A stretch of DNA of 64,000 nt from Nitrosomonadales bacterium (GTDB lineage Bacteria; Pseudomonadota; Gammaproteobacteria; Burkholderiales; Gallionellaceae): NCBI GenBank assembly GCA_016716325.1, contig JADJWO010000001.1:2108001-2172000 (forward strand). The letters are read 5' to 3'. Shown piece by piece: positions 43,287 through 51,838 of the stretch. The position numbers and the translations under genes were made by a program. The notes below the pieces were generated by a model. That model ran no database searches and had not been told where the DNA came from. It worked only from the letters and a program-made list of their open reading frames with translations. Each line of letters begins with the position of its first letter. The first letter of the stretch is position 1.

Positions 43287-43703
43287 CTATTCGCCATCAA
43301 TCTTGCCTCGACCTGCCTTGATCCTGCCACGCTGTATTTTATCTTCGATGCGTTTTCTTACCGAATTGCGCGTCGGCTTGGTCGGGATACGTCTCTTGTG
43401 CGTGATCGTGGCGCTTTGCAATAAGTCGGCCAGTCGCGCCAACGCATCGCTGCGATTCTTCTCCTGACTTCGATAGCGCTGCGCCTTGATGATGATCACG
43501 CCGTCGCAGGAAATACGGCCGTCAGGGATTTGCCGCAATCTTTTCTTGAAGGCTTCGGGAAGCGAAGAGGCATTGATGTCGAACCTCAGATGGATCGCAG
43601 TTGAAACCTTGTTGACATTCTGACCGCCAGTACCTTGGGCGCGTATCGCATTCAGTTCGATCTCGCGGTCCGGGATGCTGATCTTTCCGGAAATGAGTAG
43701 CAT
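43287..43703 (-). CDS. arfB: alternative ribosome-rescue factor ArfB (peptidyl-tRNA hydrolase)
   Basis: A 138-residue release-factor-like protein that frees ribosomes stalled without a stop codon. The catalytic GGQ sits in AQGTGGQNVNKV near residue 27. The basic C-terminal tail (..HKRRIPTKPTRNSVRKRIED) is the part that inserts into the empty mRNA channel. Domain size and tail match YaeJ/ArfB, not full release factors. It lies 10 bases downstream of the restored end of uvrA on the same strand and is convergent with cysK. Confidence 0.94.
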   Translation of the reverse strand: MLLISGKISIPDREIELNAIRAQGTGGQNVNKVSTAIHLRFDINASSLPEAFKKRLRQIPDGRISCDGVIIIKAQRYRSQEKNRSDALARLADLLQSATITHKRRIPTKPTRNSVRKRIEDKIQRGRIKAGRGKIDGE

Positions 43704-43762
43704 CCCCGCATACCTACTGATCGAGCGCCTGTTTCAGGTAGGTTCCGGTCACGCTATGCTTG

Positions 43763-46534
43763 TTAGCGGCGAGATCCTTTCGTAGTGCCTTCGGCAATGA
43801 TCCGTCCGCCGCCATCGCCGCCTTCCGGTCCCAGGTCGATCACCCAGTCTGCGGTCTTGATCACGTCTAGATTGTGTTCGATCACTACCACCGTATTTCC
43901 CTGATCGCGCAGCTTGTGGATCACCTTGAGCAGTAGCGCGATATCATGGAAATGCAGGCCGGTGGTCGGCTCGTCGAGGATATACAGCGTCCGGCCGGTA
44001 TCGCGCTTGGACAGTTCCAGCGACAGTTTGATACGTTGCGCTTCGCCGCCGGAAAGCGTGGTGGCGGATTGTCCCAGCGAAATGTAGCCCAGGCCCACGT
44101 CAAGCAGGGTCTTCAGCTTGCGTGCGATGACGGGCACGGGCTTGAAGAACTCATGGGCCTGTTCTACCGTCATCTGCAATATCTGGTGGATGTTCCTGCC
44201 CTTGTACTGGATCTCCAGCGTCTCGCGGTTGTAGCGCTGGCTGTGGCATACGTCACACGGTACATATACGTCCGGCAGGAAGTGCATCTCGACCTTGATC
44301 AGTCCGTCGCCCTGGCAGGATTCGCAACGTCCGCCCTTGACGTTGAACGAGAACCTTCCAGGTCCGTAGCCGCGTTCGCGTGCCGCGGGGACACCGGCGA
44401 ACAGTTCGCGAATGGGAGTAAACAGGCCGGTGTAAGTGGCAGGATTGGAACGCGGCGTGCGGCCGATCGGCGACTGGTCGACGCTGATCACCTTATCGAA
44501 GAATTCCAGTCCGGCGATTTCGGTATGGGGCTGAGGCTCGGTGTTGCTGCCATACAGATGTTGCGCCACCGCCGGATACAACGTGTCGTTGATCAGCGTG
44601 GACTTGCCGGAGCCGGATACCCCGGTCACGCACACCAGCAGGCCAACCGGCAGATTCAGGGTGATGCCCTTCAGGTTGTTGCCGCTGGCGCCGACGATAC
44701 GCAACATGCGTTCGGCATCTGGCAGCTTATATTTTTTCGGCAAAGGGATGCGACGACGTCCGGTCAGGTAATCCCCGGTGAGCGATTGCGTGTTCCGGCA
44801 GATCTCTTCCGGCGAGCCTTGTGCGACGATCAGGCCGCCGTGCTCGCCTGCACCCGGCCCCATGTCCACCACGTGATCAGCATGGCGGATCGCATCTTCG
44901 TCGTGCTCGACCACGATCACGCTATTGCCCATATCGCGCAGTTTCATCAGCGTGTTCAGCAATCGGTCGTTATCGCGCTGGTGCAGGCCGATGGAGGGTT
45001 CGTCCAGCACGTACATCACGCCGGTCAGGCCGGAGCCGATCTGGGAGGCGAGACGGATACGTTGCGCTTCTCCGCCGGAGAGTGTTTCTGCCGAACGTTC
45101 CAGGGACAGATAGTCCAGCCCGACGTTATTCAGGAAAGCGAGGCGCGAGGCGATCTCCTGCACGATCTTTTCCGCGATCGCCTGCTTGTGCCCGGACAGC
45201 TTCAATCCCTGGAAAAAGGTCAGAGCCAGCTTCAGCGGCATGGCGCTGATCTCATACAGGTTCATGTCCGCGATGCGCACATGGCGGGCTTCAAGGCGCA
45301 GACGCGTACCTTTGCACTCCGGGCAGGTGCAACTGTTCAGGTATTTCGCCAGTTCTTCGCGCACGGTGGGCGAGTCGGTCTCCTTGTATCGGCGTTCCAG
45401 ATTGTTGACGATACCTTCGAAGGCATGCTCGCGCAGTGTCGGTTTGCCGCGCTCGTTGAGATACCTGAACCCGATCTCCTCCTTGCCGGAACCGTACAGC
45501 AACACCTGCTGGATAGTATCCGGCAGGCTTTCGAACGATTGATCCAGATCGAATTTGTAATGGCTGGCGAGGCTGGCAAGCAGTTGGTGGTAGAACTGGT
45601 TGCGCCTGTCCCAGCCCTTGATTGCACCGGAACTCAGGCTCATTTGCGGGAAGGCGACGATGCGCGCGGGATCGAAGAAGCTGATGACGCCAAGGCCGTC
45701 GCACTTTGGGCATGCGCCCATCGGGTTGTTGAACGAGAACAGTCTCGGTTCCAGTTCCGGCAGCGAATAGCTGCAGATCGGACAGGCGAACTTTGCCGAG
45801 AATAGGTGCTCTTGGCCGCTATCCATTTCCACCGCCAGTGCGCGACCATCGGCATGGCGCAACGCGGTCTCGAACGATTCGGCCATGCGTTGTTTGGATT
45901 CCGCTCCGACCTTCAGCCTGTCCACCACGATCTCGACGGTGTGCTTCCTGTTCTTTTGCAGCGAGGGAAGCGCATCGATCTCATGCACCGTTCCGTTGAT
46001 GCGCAGCCGTGTGAAGCCCTGTGCGCGCAACTCGTCGAACAGATCGACCTGCTCGCCCTTGCGTTCCACCACCAGCGGGGACAGGATCATGATCTTCGTG
46101 CCTTCCGGCAATTCCAGTACATGGTCTACCATCTGCCCAACGGATTGCGACTGCAACACCAGATCATGCTGCGGGCAATAGGGATCGCCGGCACGCGCGA
46201 ACAGCAAGCGCAGGTAATCGTGAATCTCGGTGACCGTGCCGACGGTGGAGCGCGGGTTGTGCGAAGTAGCCTTCTGCTCGATGGCAATGGCGGGCGACAG
46301 CCCCTCGATCAGATCCACGTCCGGTTTTTCCATCAACTGCAAGAACTGGCGCGCGTAGGCTGACAGCGATTCCACGTAGCGGCGCTGACCTTCCGCATAC
46401 AGGGTGTCGAACGCCAGCGAAGACTTTCCCGAACCGGACAAGCCGGTGATCACCACCAGTTTATGCCGTGGCAGATCGAGGTTGATGTTCTTCAGGTTGT
46501 GGGTGCGCGCACCGCGAATCTTGATGCTTTCCAT
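43763..46534 (-). CDS. uvrA: excinuclease ABC subunit A, with apparent C-terminal frameshift
   Basis: The 923-residue damage-recognition ATPase of nucleotide excision repair. Both ATPase modules are present: Walker A GLSGSGKSSLAFDTLYAEGQ and GVSGSGKSTLINDTLYPA, and two signature segments, LSGGEAQRIRLA and LSGGEAQRIKLS. Zinc-finger cysteines are seen in CPICSYS..CPKC and CESCQGDG..CDVC. The ATG at 46534 gives MESIKIRGARTHNL; an in-frame extension to 46600 is not credible. The reading frame ends AEGTTKGSRR-stop. A one-base shift near 43776-43785 would continue as KDLAANKHSVTGTYLKQALD and stop at 43714, the normal UvrA C-terminus, with 939 residues (E. coli 940). So either a real single-base insertion or a sequencing error truncates the tail. 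The catalytic parts are unaffected. Confidence 0.93.
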   Translation of the reverse strand: MESIKIRGARTHNLKNINLDLPRHKLVVITGLSGSGKSSLAFDTLYAEGQRRYVESLSAYARQFLQLMEKPDVDLIEGLSPAIAIEQKATSHNPRSTVGTVTEIHDYLRLLFARAGDPYCPQHDLVLQSQSVGQMVDHVLELPEGTKIMILSPLVVERKGEQVDLFDELRAQGFTRLRINGTVHEIDALPSLQKNRKHTVEIVVDRLKVGAESKQRMAESFETALRHADGRALAVEMDSGQEHLFSAKFACPICSYSLPELEPRLFSFNNPMGACPKCDGLGVISFFDPARIVAFPQMSLSSGAIKGWDRRNQFYHQLLASLASHYKFDLDQSFESLPDTIQQVLLYGSGKEEIGFRYLNERGKPTLREHAFEGIVNNLERRYKETDSPTVREELAKYLNSCTCPECKGTRLRLEARHVRIADMNLYEISAMPLKLALTFFQGLKLSGHKQAIAEKIVQEIASRLAFLNNVGLDYLSLERSAETLSGGEAQRIRLASQIGSGLTGVMYVLDEPSIGLHQRDNDRLLNTLMKLRDMGNSVIVVEHDEDAIRHADHVVDMGPGAGEHGGLIVAQGSPEEICRNTQSLTGDYLTGRRRIPLPKKYKLPDAERMLRIVGASGNNLKGITLNLPVGLLVCVTGVSGSGKSTLINDTLYPAVAQHLYGSNTEPQPHTEIAGLEFFDKVISVDQSPIGRTPRSNPATYTGLFTPIRELFAGVPAARERGYGPGRFSFNVKGGRCESCQGDGLIKVEMHFLPDVYVPCDVCHSQRYNRETLEIQYKGRNIHQILQMTVEQAHEFFKPVPVIARKLKTLLDVGLGYISLGQSATTLSGGEAQRIKLSLELSKRDTGRTLYILDEPTTGLHFHDIALLLKVIHKLRDQGNTVVVIEHNLDVIKTADWVIDLGPEGGDGGGRIIAEGTTKGSRR

Positions 46535-46602
46535 GCTGGCTGGCGAGTAGTGAAGACGACCTGTTAATATACGCGACTTTCCATTTCTTTCCAAAATCAT
46601 CC

Positions 46603-47982
46603 ATGCAACAAGTTACAGACACGATGACCGTGACCGAGCGCCGTGCCAGCCTGGGCTTGGCGAGCATCTACGGCCTGCGCATGCTCGGCCTGTTCATCAT
46701 CCTGCCGGTCTTTGCGCTGTATGCGGAACATCTGCCGGGCGGCGAAAGCCATTTGCTGATGGGGATCGCGCTGGGTGCATATGGCCTGACCCAGGCGATC
46801 CTTCAGATCCCGGCGGGCCTGATGTCCGACCGCTATGGGCGCAAACCGGTGATTTACGCCAGCCTGATTCTGTTTGCGCTGGGCAGTTTCGTTGCGGCTT
46901 CTGCAGACAACATCTACTGGGTGATCGTCGGGCGTGTGGTGCAGGGGGCGGGCGCGTTGAACGCGGCAGTGATGGCGCTGACCGCCGACCTGACCCGCGA
47001 GGAACATCGCACCAAGGCGATGGCGATGATCGGCATCACCATCGGCATCACTTTCTCGGTCTCGATGGTGCTGTCGCCGCTGCTCAACAATTTGATCGGC
47101 GTCCCGGGCCTCTTCTGGCTGACAGGCGTGCTGGCCTTGCTGGCGATGGGGGTGGTGAAGTTCGTGATTCCAGACCCGGCGATCACACGCTTCCACAGCG
47201 ACACCGAAGCGAGTTGGGAGCATTTCGCCGGGGTGATGCGCAACAAGGATCTGTTGCGCCTCGACTTCGGCATCTTCTCGCTGCATGCGATCCTGATGTC
47301 GGTGTTCATGCAGGTACCGTTCGTCCTCGAGCGCGACGGGCTTGACGTTTCGCAGCATTGGCAAATCTACCTGCCGGTGATGCTGGCGGCGTTCCTTTTG
47401 ATGGTGCCTCCCATTGTCGTTGCTGAGAAGAAGGCGAAGATGAAGCCGGTTTTCATGATGTCGGTGGCGCTGGCAATGAGCGCACAGGCGCTGTTGATGT
47501 TCGCGCAGGACAGCCTGTGGGGCGTGGCCTTCGCACTGCTGATATTCTTCACGGCATTCAACGTACTGGAGGCGACGCTGCCGTCAATGATCAGCAAGAT
47601 TGCGCCGCTGGCCGCGAAGGGAACCGCGATGGGCGTCTACAGCAGTGTGCAATTCCTTGGCGCGTTCTTCGGCGCGGCAGCGGGTGGGGCATTGATGCAG
47701 TATGTCGGCGGCAATGCGGTATTCGTGTTCGCCATCATGCTGTTGCTGGCATGGCTGGTGGTGGCGTCCGGCATGCAACCTCCGGCTGCGGTGCGCACCA
47801 GGATGTATCATTTGCCGGAAATGACGGAAGCCGCTGCGGTAGAATTGCGCCAGCGCCTCCTGCAGCTTTCCGGCGTGCGCGAGGTGATGGTAGTGGCAAG
47901 CGAAGGGATGGCCTGTATCAAGGTAGACATGCAGGGATTCGATGAAACGGCAGTAGAACAACTTGTGATGAAAGGAGCATGA
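46603..47982 (+). CDS. YajR-type major facilitator transporter with C-terminal YAM domain
   Basis: A 459-residue protein with twelve predicted membrane helices. The MFS motif A is in the loop after helix 2 (GLMSDRYGRKPVIYASL), and GRVVQGAGALNAAVMALTAD lies in helices 4-5. After the last helix (about residue 395) a soluble domain of about 60 residues follows (ELRQRLLQLSGVREVMVVAS..). This matches the ferredoxin-like YAM domain of E. coli YajR. The substrate is unknown. It diverges from uvrA over a 68-base gap and ends one base before ssb. The ATG at 46603 is used; a second at 46624 is possible. Confidence 0.85.
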   Translation: MQQVTDTMTVTERRASLGLASIYGLRMLGLFIILPVFALYAEHLPGGESHLLMGIALGAYGLTQAILQIPAGLMSDRYGRKPVIYASLILFALGSFVAASADNIYWVIVGRVVQGAGALNAAVMALTADLTREEHRTKAMAMIGITIGITFSVSMVLSPLLNNLIGVPGLFWLTGVLALLAMGVVKFVIPDPAITRFHSDTEASWEHFAGVMRNKDLLRLDFGIFSLHAILMSVFMQVPFVLERDGLDVSQHWQIYLPVMLAAFLLMVPPIVVAEKKAKMKPVFMMSVALAMSAQALLMFAQDSLWGVAFALLIFFTAFNVLEATLPSMISKIAPLAAKGTAMGVYSSVQFLGAFFGAAAGGALMQYVGGNAVFVFAIMLLLAWLVVASGMQPPAAVRTRMYHLPEMTEAAAVELRQRLLQLSGVREVMVVASEGMACIKVDMQGFDETAVEQLVMKGA

Positions 47983-47983
47983 C

Positions 47984-48433
47984 ATGTCGGTGAATAAAGT
48001 GATCTTGATAGGCCGTTTGGGCAAGGACCCCGAGACCCGTTATATGACCAGCGGCGAAGCGGTGACCAACTGCACACTGGCGACTTCCGAGAACTGGAAG
48101 GACAAGAGCGGAGAAAAACAGGAAAAGACCGAGTGGCATAACCTTGTGTTCTATCGTCGTCTGGCTGAGATCGCGGGCGAGTATCTGAAGAAGGGCTCGC
48201 AGATTTACGTGGAAGGCAAGATTCAGACGCGCAAGTGGCAGGACAAGGAAGGCAAGGATCGCTATACCACCGAGATCGTGGTCAACGAAATGACCATGCT
48301 GGGCGGAAAATCGTCAGGTGCAGGCAGCTTCGAAGTGGTGGAAAGCAAACCTGCCGCGGCCGCTCCCGCCAAGGCTGCACCCGCAGCGGCCAAGAGCAGC
48401 TTCGACAATTTCGACGACGACATCCCGTTTTAG
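47984..48433 (+). CDS. ssb: single-stranded DNA-binding protein
   Basis: A 149-residue SSB. The OB-fold starts SVNKVILIGRLGKDPETRYM and contains EWHNLVFYRRLAEIAGEYLK. A short Ala/Pro-rich linker leads to the acidic tip DNFDDDIPF, which recruits partner proteins in all SSBs. The start is two bases after the MFS gene, and uvrA lies divergently upstream, a common uvrA-MFS-ssb arrangement. An IS4-family element sits six bases after the stop, so the gene is intact but cut off from its terminator, now at 49796. Confidence 0.97.
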   Translation: MSVNKVILIGRLGKDPETRYMTSGEAVTNCTLATSENWKDKSGEKQEKTEWHNLVFYRRLAEIAGEYLKKGSQIYVEGKIQTRKWQDKEGKDRYTTEIVVNEMTMLGGKSSGAGSFEVVESKPAAAAPAKAAPAAAKSSFDNFDDDIPF

Positions 48434-48447
48434 GACGTACCTAGAGT

Positions 48448-49772
48448 CACTAGTGTCCGGTTAAAAACGATTCCATGACTCTGAAATCCTTATTTGATGC
48501 CGCATCCGGAGATTTTTATAGTGTCTCCGACTTGAACGGCGAACCAGCCTTGGTGCAGTCTGGCAGCTTTCCTGCTGCTGGAGACTGCGATGTACGTTGG
48601 CAAGCCCTTGTTCGCCCAAGTCATGGACTTCCTGCCATGGAAGACCTTTCATCGCATCGTGGCTCGGCATGGCGGCGATCATCGCGTCAGGACATTGTCC
48701 TGTGCCGAACACTTCCGTATTCTGGCCTTCGCTCAACTCACCTATCGCGAGAGTTTGCGCGACATCGAGGCCTGCCTCTCGGCACAGGCTGCCAAGCTCT
48801 ACCACATGGGCATCAGAAGCACGGTATCCCGTTCGACACTGGCCGATGCCAACGAACTGCGCGACTGGCGCATCTACGCCGAATTCGCTCACCGTTTGAT
48901 TGCTCAAGCCAGAACGCTTTACGCCAGCGAAGACTTGGGCTTGGATTTGACCAACACAGTGTACGCACTGGATTCGACCACCATCGATCTGTGCCTGTCG
49001 GTATTTCCATGGGCGCATTTCAGAACGACCAAGGCAGCGGTGAAGATGCATACGCTGCTGGACTTGCGCGGCAGCATTCCCAGCTTCATCCACGTCTCCG
49101 ATGGCAAGATGCACGACGCCCGCATCCTCGACTTGTTGATCCCGGAGCCGGGTGCTATCTATGTCATGGATCGGGGCTACGTCGATTTCGTGCGTTTGCA
49201 TCGGCTGCATCTGGCCGGGGCGTTCTTCGTCACCCGCGCCAAGTCGAATCTCGACGCGCACCGGATGTATTCTGCCAAAACCGACCGCAGCCTCGGCATC
49301 ATCTGCGATCAGACGATTGCGCTCGACGGGTTTTATACCCGACAGGATTACCCGGAGCCGTTGCGCCGCATCCGCTTCAAAGACCCGGAAACCAACAAGA
49401 CGCTGGTGTTTCTCACCAACAACTTCACGTTGCCGGCGGCAACGATCTGCGCGCTCTACAAGAGCCGCTGGCAGGTGGAGTTGTTCTTCAAATGGGTCAA
49501 GCAGCATCTTCGTATCCAACGTTTCTATGGCACGTCCGAGAATGCGGTGAAGGCGCAAATCTGGATCGCCGTCTCGGTCTACGTCCTCGTCGCCATCATC
49601 AAAAAGCGCCTCAATCTGGACGCTTCGCTCTACACTTTGCTACAGATTCTATCGGTCACGCTGTTCGAGAAAATGCCCATCCAGCAAGCCTTGCAGGGCA
49701 TCGGTGGGCAGCCAGAAAACACCGATTTCAACAACCAACTGAATCTATTCGATTCTTAACCGGACACTAGTG
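48448..49772 (+). mobile_element. complete IS4-family insertion sequence (1325 bp)
   Basis: Perfect 17-bp terminal inverted repeats, CACTAGTGTCCGGTTAA at 48448-48464 and its complement at 49756-49772, bracket one transposase gene. The 9-bp direct repeat ACCTAGAGT occurs immediately outside both ends (48439-48447 and 49773-49781), a clean target-site duplication. The element therefore looks intact and recently inserted. It is oriented with ssb, so transcription from ssb can enter the transposase. The family is set by the transposase; the subgroup is not determined. Confidence 0.95.
48590..49759 (+). CDS. IS4-family DDE transposase
   Basis: The 389-residue transposase has an N-terminal domain resembling DUF4372 and a DDE nuclease core: Asp128 in ALDSTTIDL, Asp194 in VMDRGY and Glu297 in VELFF. 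The IS4 signature Y-x2-R-x3-E-x6-K is exact (Y290, R293, E297, K304). GGAG lies six bases before the ATG. The TAA stop lies within the right inverted repeat (TTAA), so the gene uses nearly the full element. Nothing suggests inactivation. Confidence 0.95.
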   Translation: MYVGKPLFAQVMDFLPWKTFHRIVARHGGDHRVRTLSCAEHFRILAFAQLTYRESLRDIEACLSAQAAKLYHMGIRSTVSRSTLADANELRDWRIYAEFAHRLIAQARTLYASEDLGLDLTNTVYALDSTTIDLCLSVFPWAHFRTTKAAVKMHTLLDLRGSIPSFIHVSDGKMHDARILDLLIPEPGAIYVMDRGYVDFVRLHRLHLAGAFFVTRAKSNLDAHRMYSAKTDRSLGIICDQTIALDGFYTRQDYPEPLRRIRFKDPETNKTLVFLTNNFTLPAATICALYKSRWQVELFFKWVKQHLRIQRFYGTSENAVKAQIWIAVSVYVLVAIIKKRLNLDASLYTLLQILSVTLFEKMPIQQALQGIGGQPENTDFNNQLNLFDS

Positions 49773-49795
49773 ACCTAGAGTAGTTATGTAAACTT

Positions 49796-49824
49796 ACGAC
49801 CGCTGCGGCGGTCGTTTTGTTTTG
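49796..49824 (+). terminator. displaced ssb terminator
   Basis: ACGACCGC (49796-49803) pairs with GCGGTCGT (49808-49815) around TGCG, followed by TTTGTTTTG. Without the IS and one target copy, this would lie about 30 bases after the ssb stop, so it was probably the ssb terminator. It now ends transcription 1.36 kb downstream, beyond the transposase. Confidence 0.75.
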
Positions 49825-49880
49825 TGGGATTCCGGAATAAACCCGGATTGTCAATTAGGCCGTTTAGGCCGTTGGGGTTG

Positions 49881-49910
49881 TGTAGGCGCGCAATAAATTG
49901 CGCTCCTACA
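49881..49910. repeat. REP-like palindrome
   Basis: TGTAGGCGCGCAAT and ATTGCGCTCCTACA form an imperfect inverted repeat around AA, with one C/T mismatch inside the stem. Palindromes of the type GTAGGNGCGCAAT are common dispersed extragenic repeats in proteobacteria. The preceding bases hold a small direct repeat (TAGGCCGTT twice near 49856-49873). It lies downstream of two convergent genes. Confidence 0.6.
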
Positions 49911-49940
49911 ATGGTGTTTCGTGCCTAAAGATTATTCTGG

Positions 49941-51194
49941 TTATACCCGTTCCAGCACGGCCGCGAAGAAGCCGTCTGTATTGTGCAGATGGGGACGAAG
50001 TTCGAGGTAATCTTCCATTTCCAGCGCGATCTTTTGTTGCTGCAATACCTCTCCGGCCGGTCTCAGTACGAAGTCGGGATGTGTGGCGAGGAAGGCTTGT
50101 ACGATAAGCTGGTTCTCTTCCGGCAGGATGCTGCATGTCGCATAGACCAGACGACCGCCTTTTTTCAGCAGGCGGCTGGCGGAGGCGAGGATCGCGGCTT
50201 GTTTCTGCGTCAGCTCCTCAAGGCTGTCGGGTGACTGGCGGAACTTCAGATCGGGATTGCGGCGCAATGTGCCCAAGCCGCTGCATGGCGCATCCACCAG
50301 TACGCGGTCGATCTTGCCTGCCAACCGTTTTACCTTGAGGTCGTTCTCGTGCGCGATCAGCATCGGCTGGATGTTGCTGGCGCCGGAACGTTTCAGGCGC
50401 GGCTTGAGGTTGGCGAGGCGTTTTTCCGACACATCCATCGCGTATAAGCGCCCTTGCGAATTCATCAATGCGGATAGCATCAGCGTCTTGCCGCCCGCGC
50501 CGGCGCAGAAATCCACCGCCATGTCGTTGCGTTTGGGGGCAAGCAGGAAGCCGAGCAACTGGCTGCCTTCGTCCTGTACTTCCACCTTGCCTTCGGTGAA
50601 CAACGCATCGCGATTGAGCGGGATCTTCTTCTTGAGGCGGATGCCGATGGGCGACCAGGGCGTGGCGGCAGCTTCGATGTTCTTGTCGTGCAGTTGCTGC
50701 AACACATCCTCGCGTTTGGCGAGCAGGGTGTTGACGCGGATATCCAGTGGTGCGCCTTGCTGCATCGCCTGGCCCAATGCGAGGATTTCGGCATCCGGAT
50801 AACTGGCGCGCATTCTTTCCACCAGCCATTCGGGCAATTCGGCCTGTACCGATAATGGCTGTTCTTTGGTCTTTACACCCTTTACCGTAGCGAGCCAGTC
50901 CTTTTCATCACGCTTCAATACCGGTTCGATCTCGCGCAGGTTATAGCCGCCGAACCTGAGCAGACAGGCGAGGGCCATGCGGCGCGGTGTGGCCTGTTCG
51001 CCGCAGGCGTGCTCCAGCAGCAGGCGGTGGCGCAGCACGCCGAATACGGTTTCGGCGACCAGTGCGCGTTCGCTGGAACCAATACGGTTGTCCTGAAAAA
51101 AATAACGTAGCGTGGTGTCGGCGGGGTGTGCCAGCGGCAGGATGGCGCGCAGGGCCTGAATGACGAGATCCAGTCGGTATTCGGTGATCAGCAT
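49941..51194 (-). CDS. RsmB/NOP-family rRNA (cytosine-C5) methyltransferase
   Basis: A 417-residue SAM-dependent RNA methyltransferase. The N-terminal ~150 residues are a helical NusB-like region. The catalytic domain has the SAM loop VDFCAGAGGKTLML, motif IV DAPCSGLGTLRRNPD (one catalytic cysteine) and motif VI YATCSILPEENQ (second cysteine), as in m5C methyltransferases. It could be RsmB (C967 of 16S rRNA), but betaproteobacteria often have a second RsmB-like gene next to DUF3108 and purN genes, so the exact target is left open. It is divergent from the hypothetical gene at 51439. Confidence 0.88.
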   Translation of the reverse strand: MLITEYRLDLVIQALRAILPLAHPADTTLRYFFQDNRIGSSERALVAETVFGVLRHRLLLEHACGEQATPRRMALACLLRFGGYNLREIEPVLKRDEKDWLATVKGVKTKEQPLSVQAELPEWLVERMRASYPDAEILALGQAMQQGAPLDIRVNTLLAKREDVLQQLHDKNIEAAATPWSPIGIRLKKKIPLNRDALFTEGKVEVQDEGSQLLGFLLAPKRNDMAVDFCAGAGGKTLMLSALMNSQGRLYAMDVSEKRLANLKPRLKRSGASNIQPMLIAHENDLKVKRLAGKIDRVLVDAPCSGLGTLRRNPDLKFRQSPDSLEELTQKQAAILASASRLLKKGGRLVYATCSILPEENQLIVQAFLATHPDFVLRPAGEVLQQQKIALEMEDYLELRPHLHNTDGFFAAVLERV

Positions 51195-51314
51195 GGTGAC
51201 ATTGCTTGAAAAATTCAGGTTCGCAGTTTAACAGGGTTGTGGTCGCAACATGTTGTTGTTGCGGGCCTTTGACTGGAGGAAAGGGGATAATCGGTTGGGG
51301 TATGTGGTGACTAG

Positions 51315-51338
51315 GCCGAAATATATAGATATTTCGGC
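51315..51338. promoter_or_regulatory. perfect 10-bp dyad in a divergent intergenic region
   Basis: GCCGAAATAT and ATATTTCGGC flank ATAG. The dyad lies about midway in the 244-base gap between the RsmB-like gene (minus) and the hypothetical gene (plus), followed by AT-rich CATATATGC. Symmetry and position suit an operator for a dimeric regulator, but no T-run or known family motif is seen. The rest of the gap (51195-51438) shows nothing else I can support. Confidence 0.4.
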
Positions 51339-51438
51339 ATATATGCTCATTGGGAAACAAAGGGTACAGTTAGCGCCATGGCTCGACTGCCAGTATTGCG
51401 GGTCGTTCCGGGAATGAATTCATAGCGGGGGGTATGCG

Positions 51439-51834
51439 ATGGAACGGATGGATGGGCAAACTGCCGTTGATGACGTCGAACATCTGGAACTGGCGTCCAT
51501 TGTCGCCCGCATGGCTGATGCAGTGCACATCAAGGACTGTTATGCATTGGTGCGTGCCGTTAAACAGATGGAACATTATGCAAGCATCCGTCTCATGCCG
51601 GACAGCGAGGAGCCCCATGCGGGGCATCCTTCTCCCTCACCGGATGCTGCCGGACATCTGCATCTGGAAATGGAACTGCAACGCATCAGGGCCTATCTGG
51701 AGCAAAAAGGGGGAATCTGGTCCGAGAGTGCAATCAGTCACTTCATCCATTATTTGCGGCACTGGATGACGCGCCGGGATGCCAGGAAGGGAATGACGGA
51801 TGGACCGGATTGCCAGGAGGCGGGACTCAATTGA
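51439..51834 (+). CDS. hypothetical protein
   Basis: A 131-residue protein that I do not recognise. The ATG follows a G-rich GGGGGG stretch six bases upstream, a good ribosome binding site. The sequence is soluble, with predicted helices (LELASIVARMADAVHIKD; ALVRAVKQMEHYASIRLM; LEMELQRIRAYLEQKG) and a Ser/Pro-rich break near residues 56-70. There are no membrane segments or catalytic motifs. It stands alone between the RsmB-like gene and DUF3108 genes and is convergent with the latter, four bases apart. Start signal and codon use support a real gene. Confidence 0.6.
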   Translation: MERMDGQTAVDDVEHLELASIVARMADAVHIKDCYALVRAVKQMEHYASIRLMPDSEEPHAGHPSPSPDAAGHLHLEMELQRIRAYLEQKGGIWSESAISHFIHYLRHWMTRRDARKGMTDGPDCQEAGLN

Positions 51835-51838
51835 GCTT

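Noticed and set aside
43268..43310. TGGCGA..TCGCCA inverted repeat between cysK and arfB as a bidirectional terminator.
   Set aside because: The stem is only six pairs with a 16-base loop and no T-runs, and part of it lies in the arfB coding sequence.
48475..49770. A 431-codon frame starting near the left end of the IS.
   Set aside because: It overlaps the transposase in another frame, has no DDE motifs and is rich in Arg/Ser/His, typical of a shadow frame.
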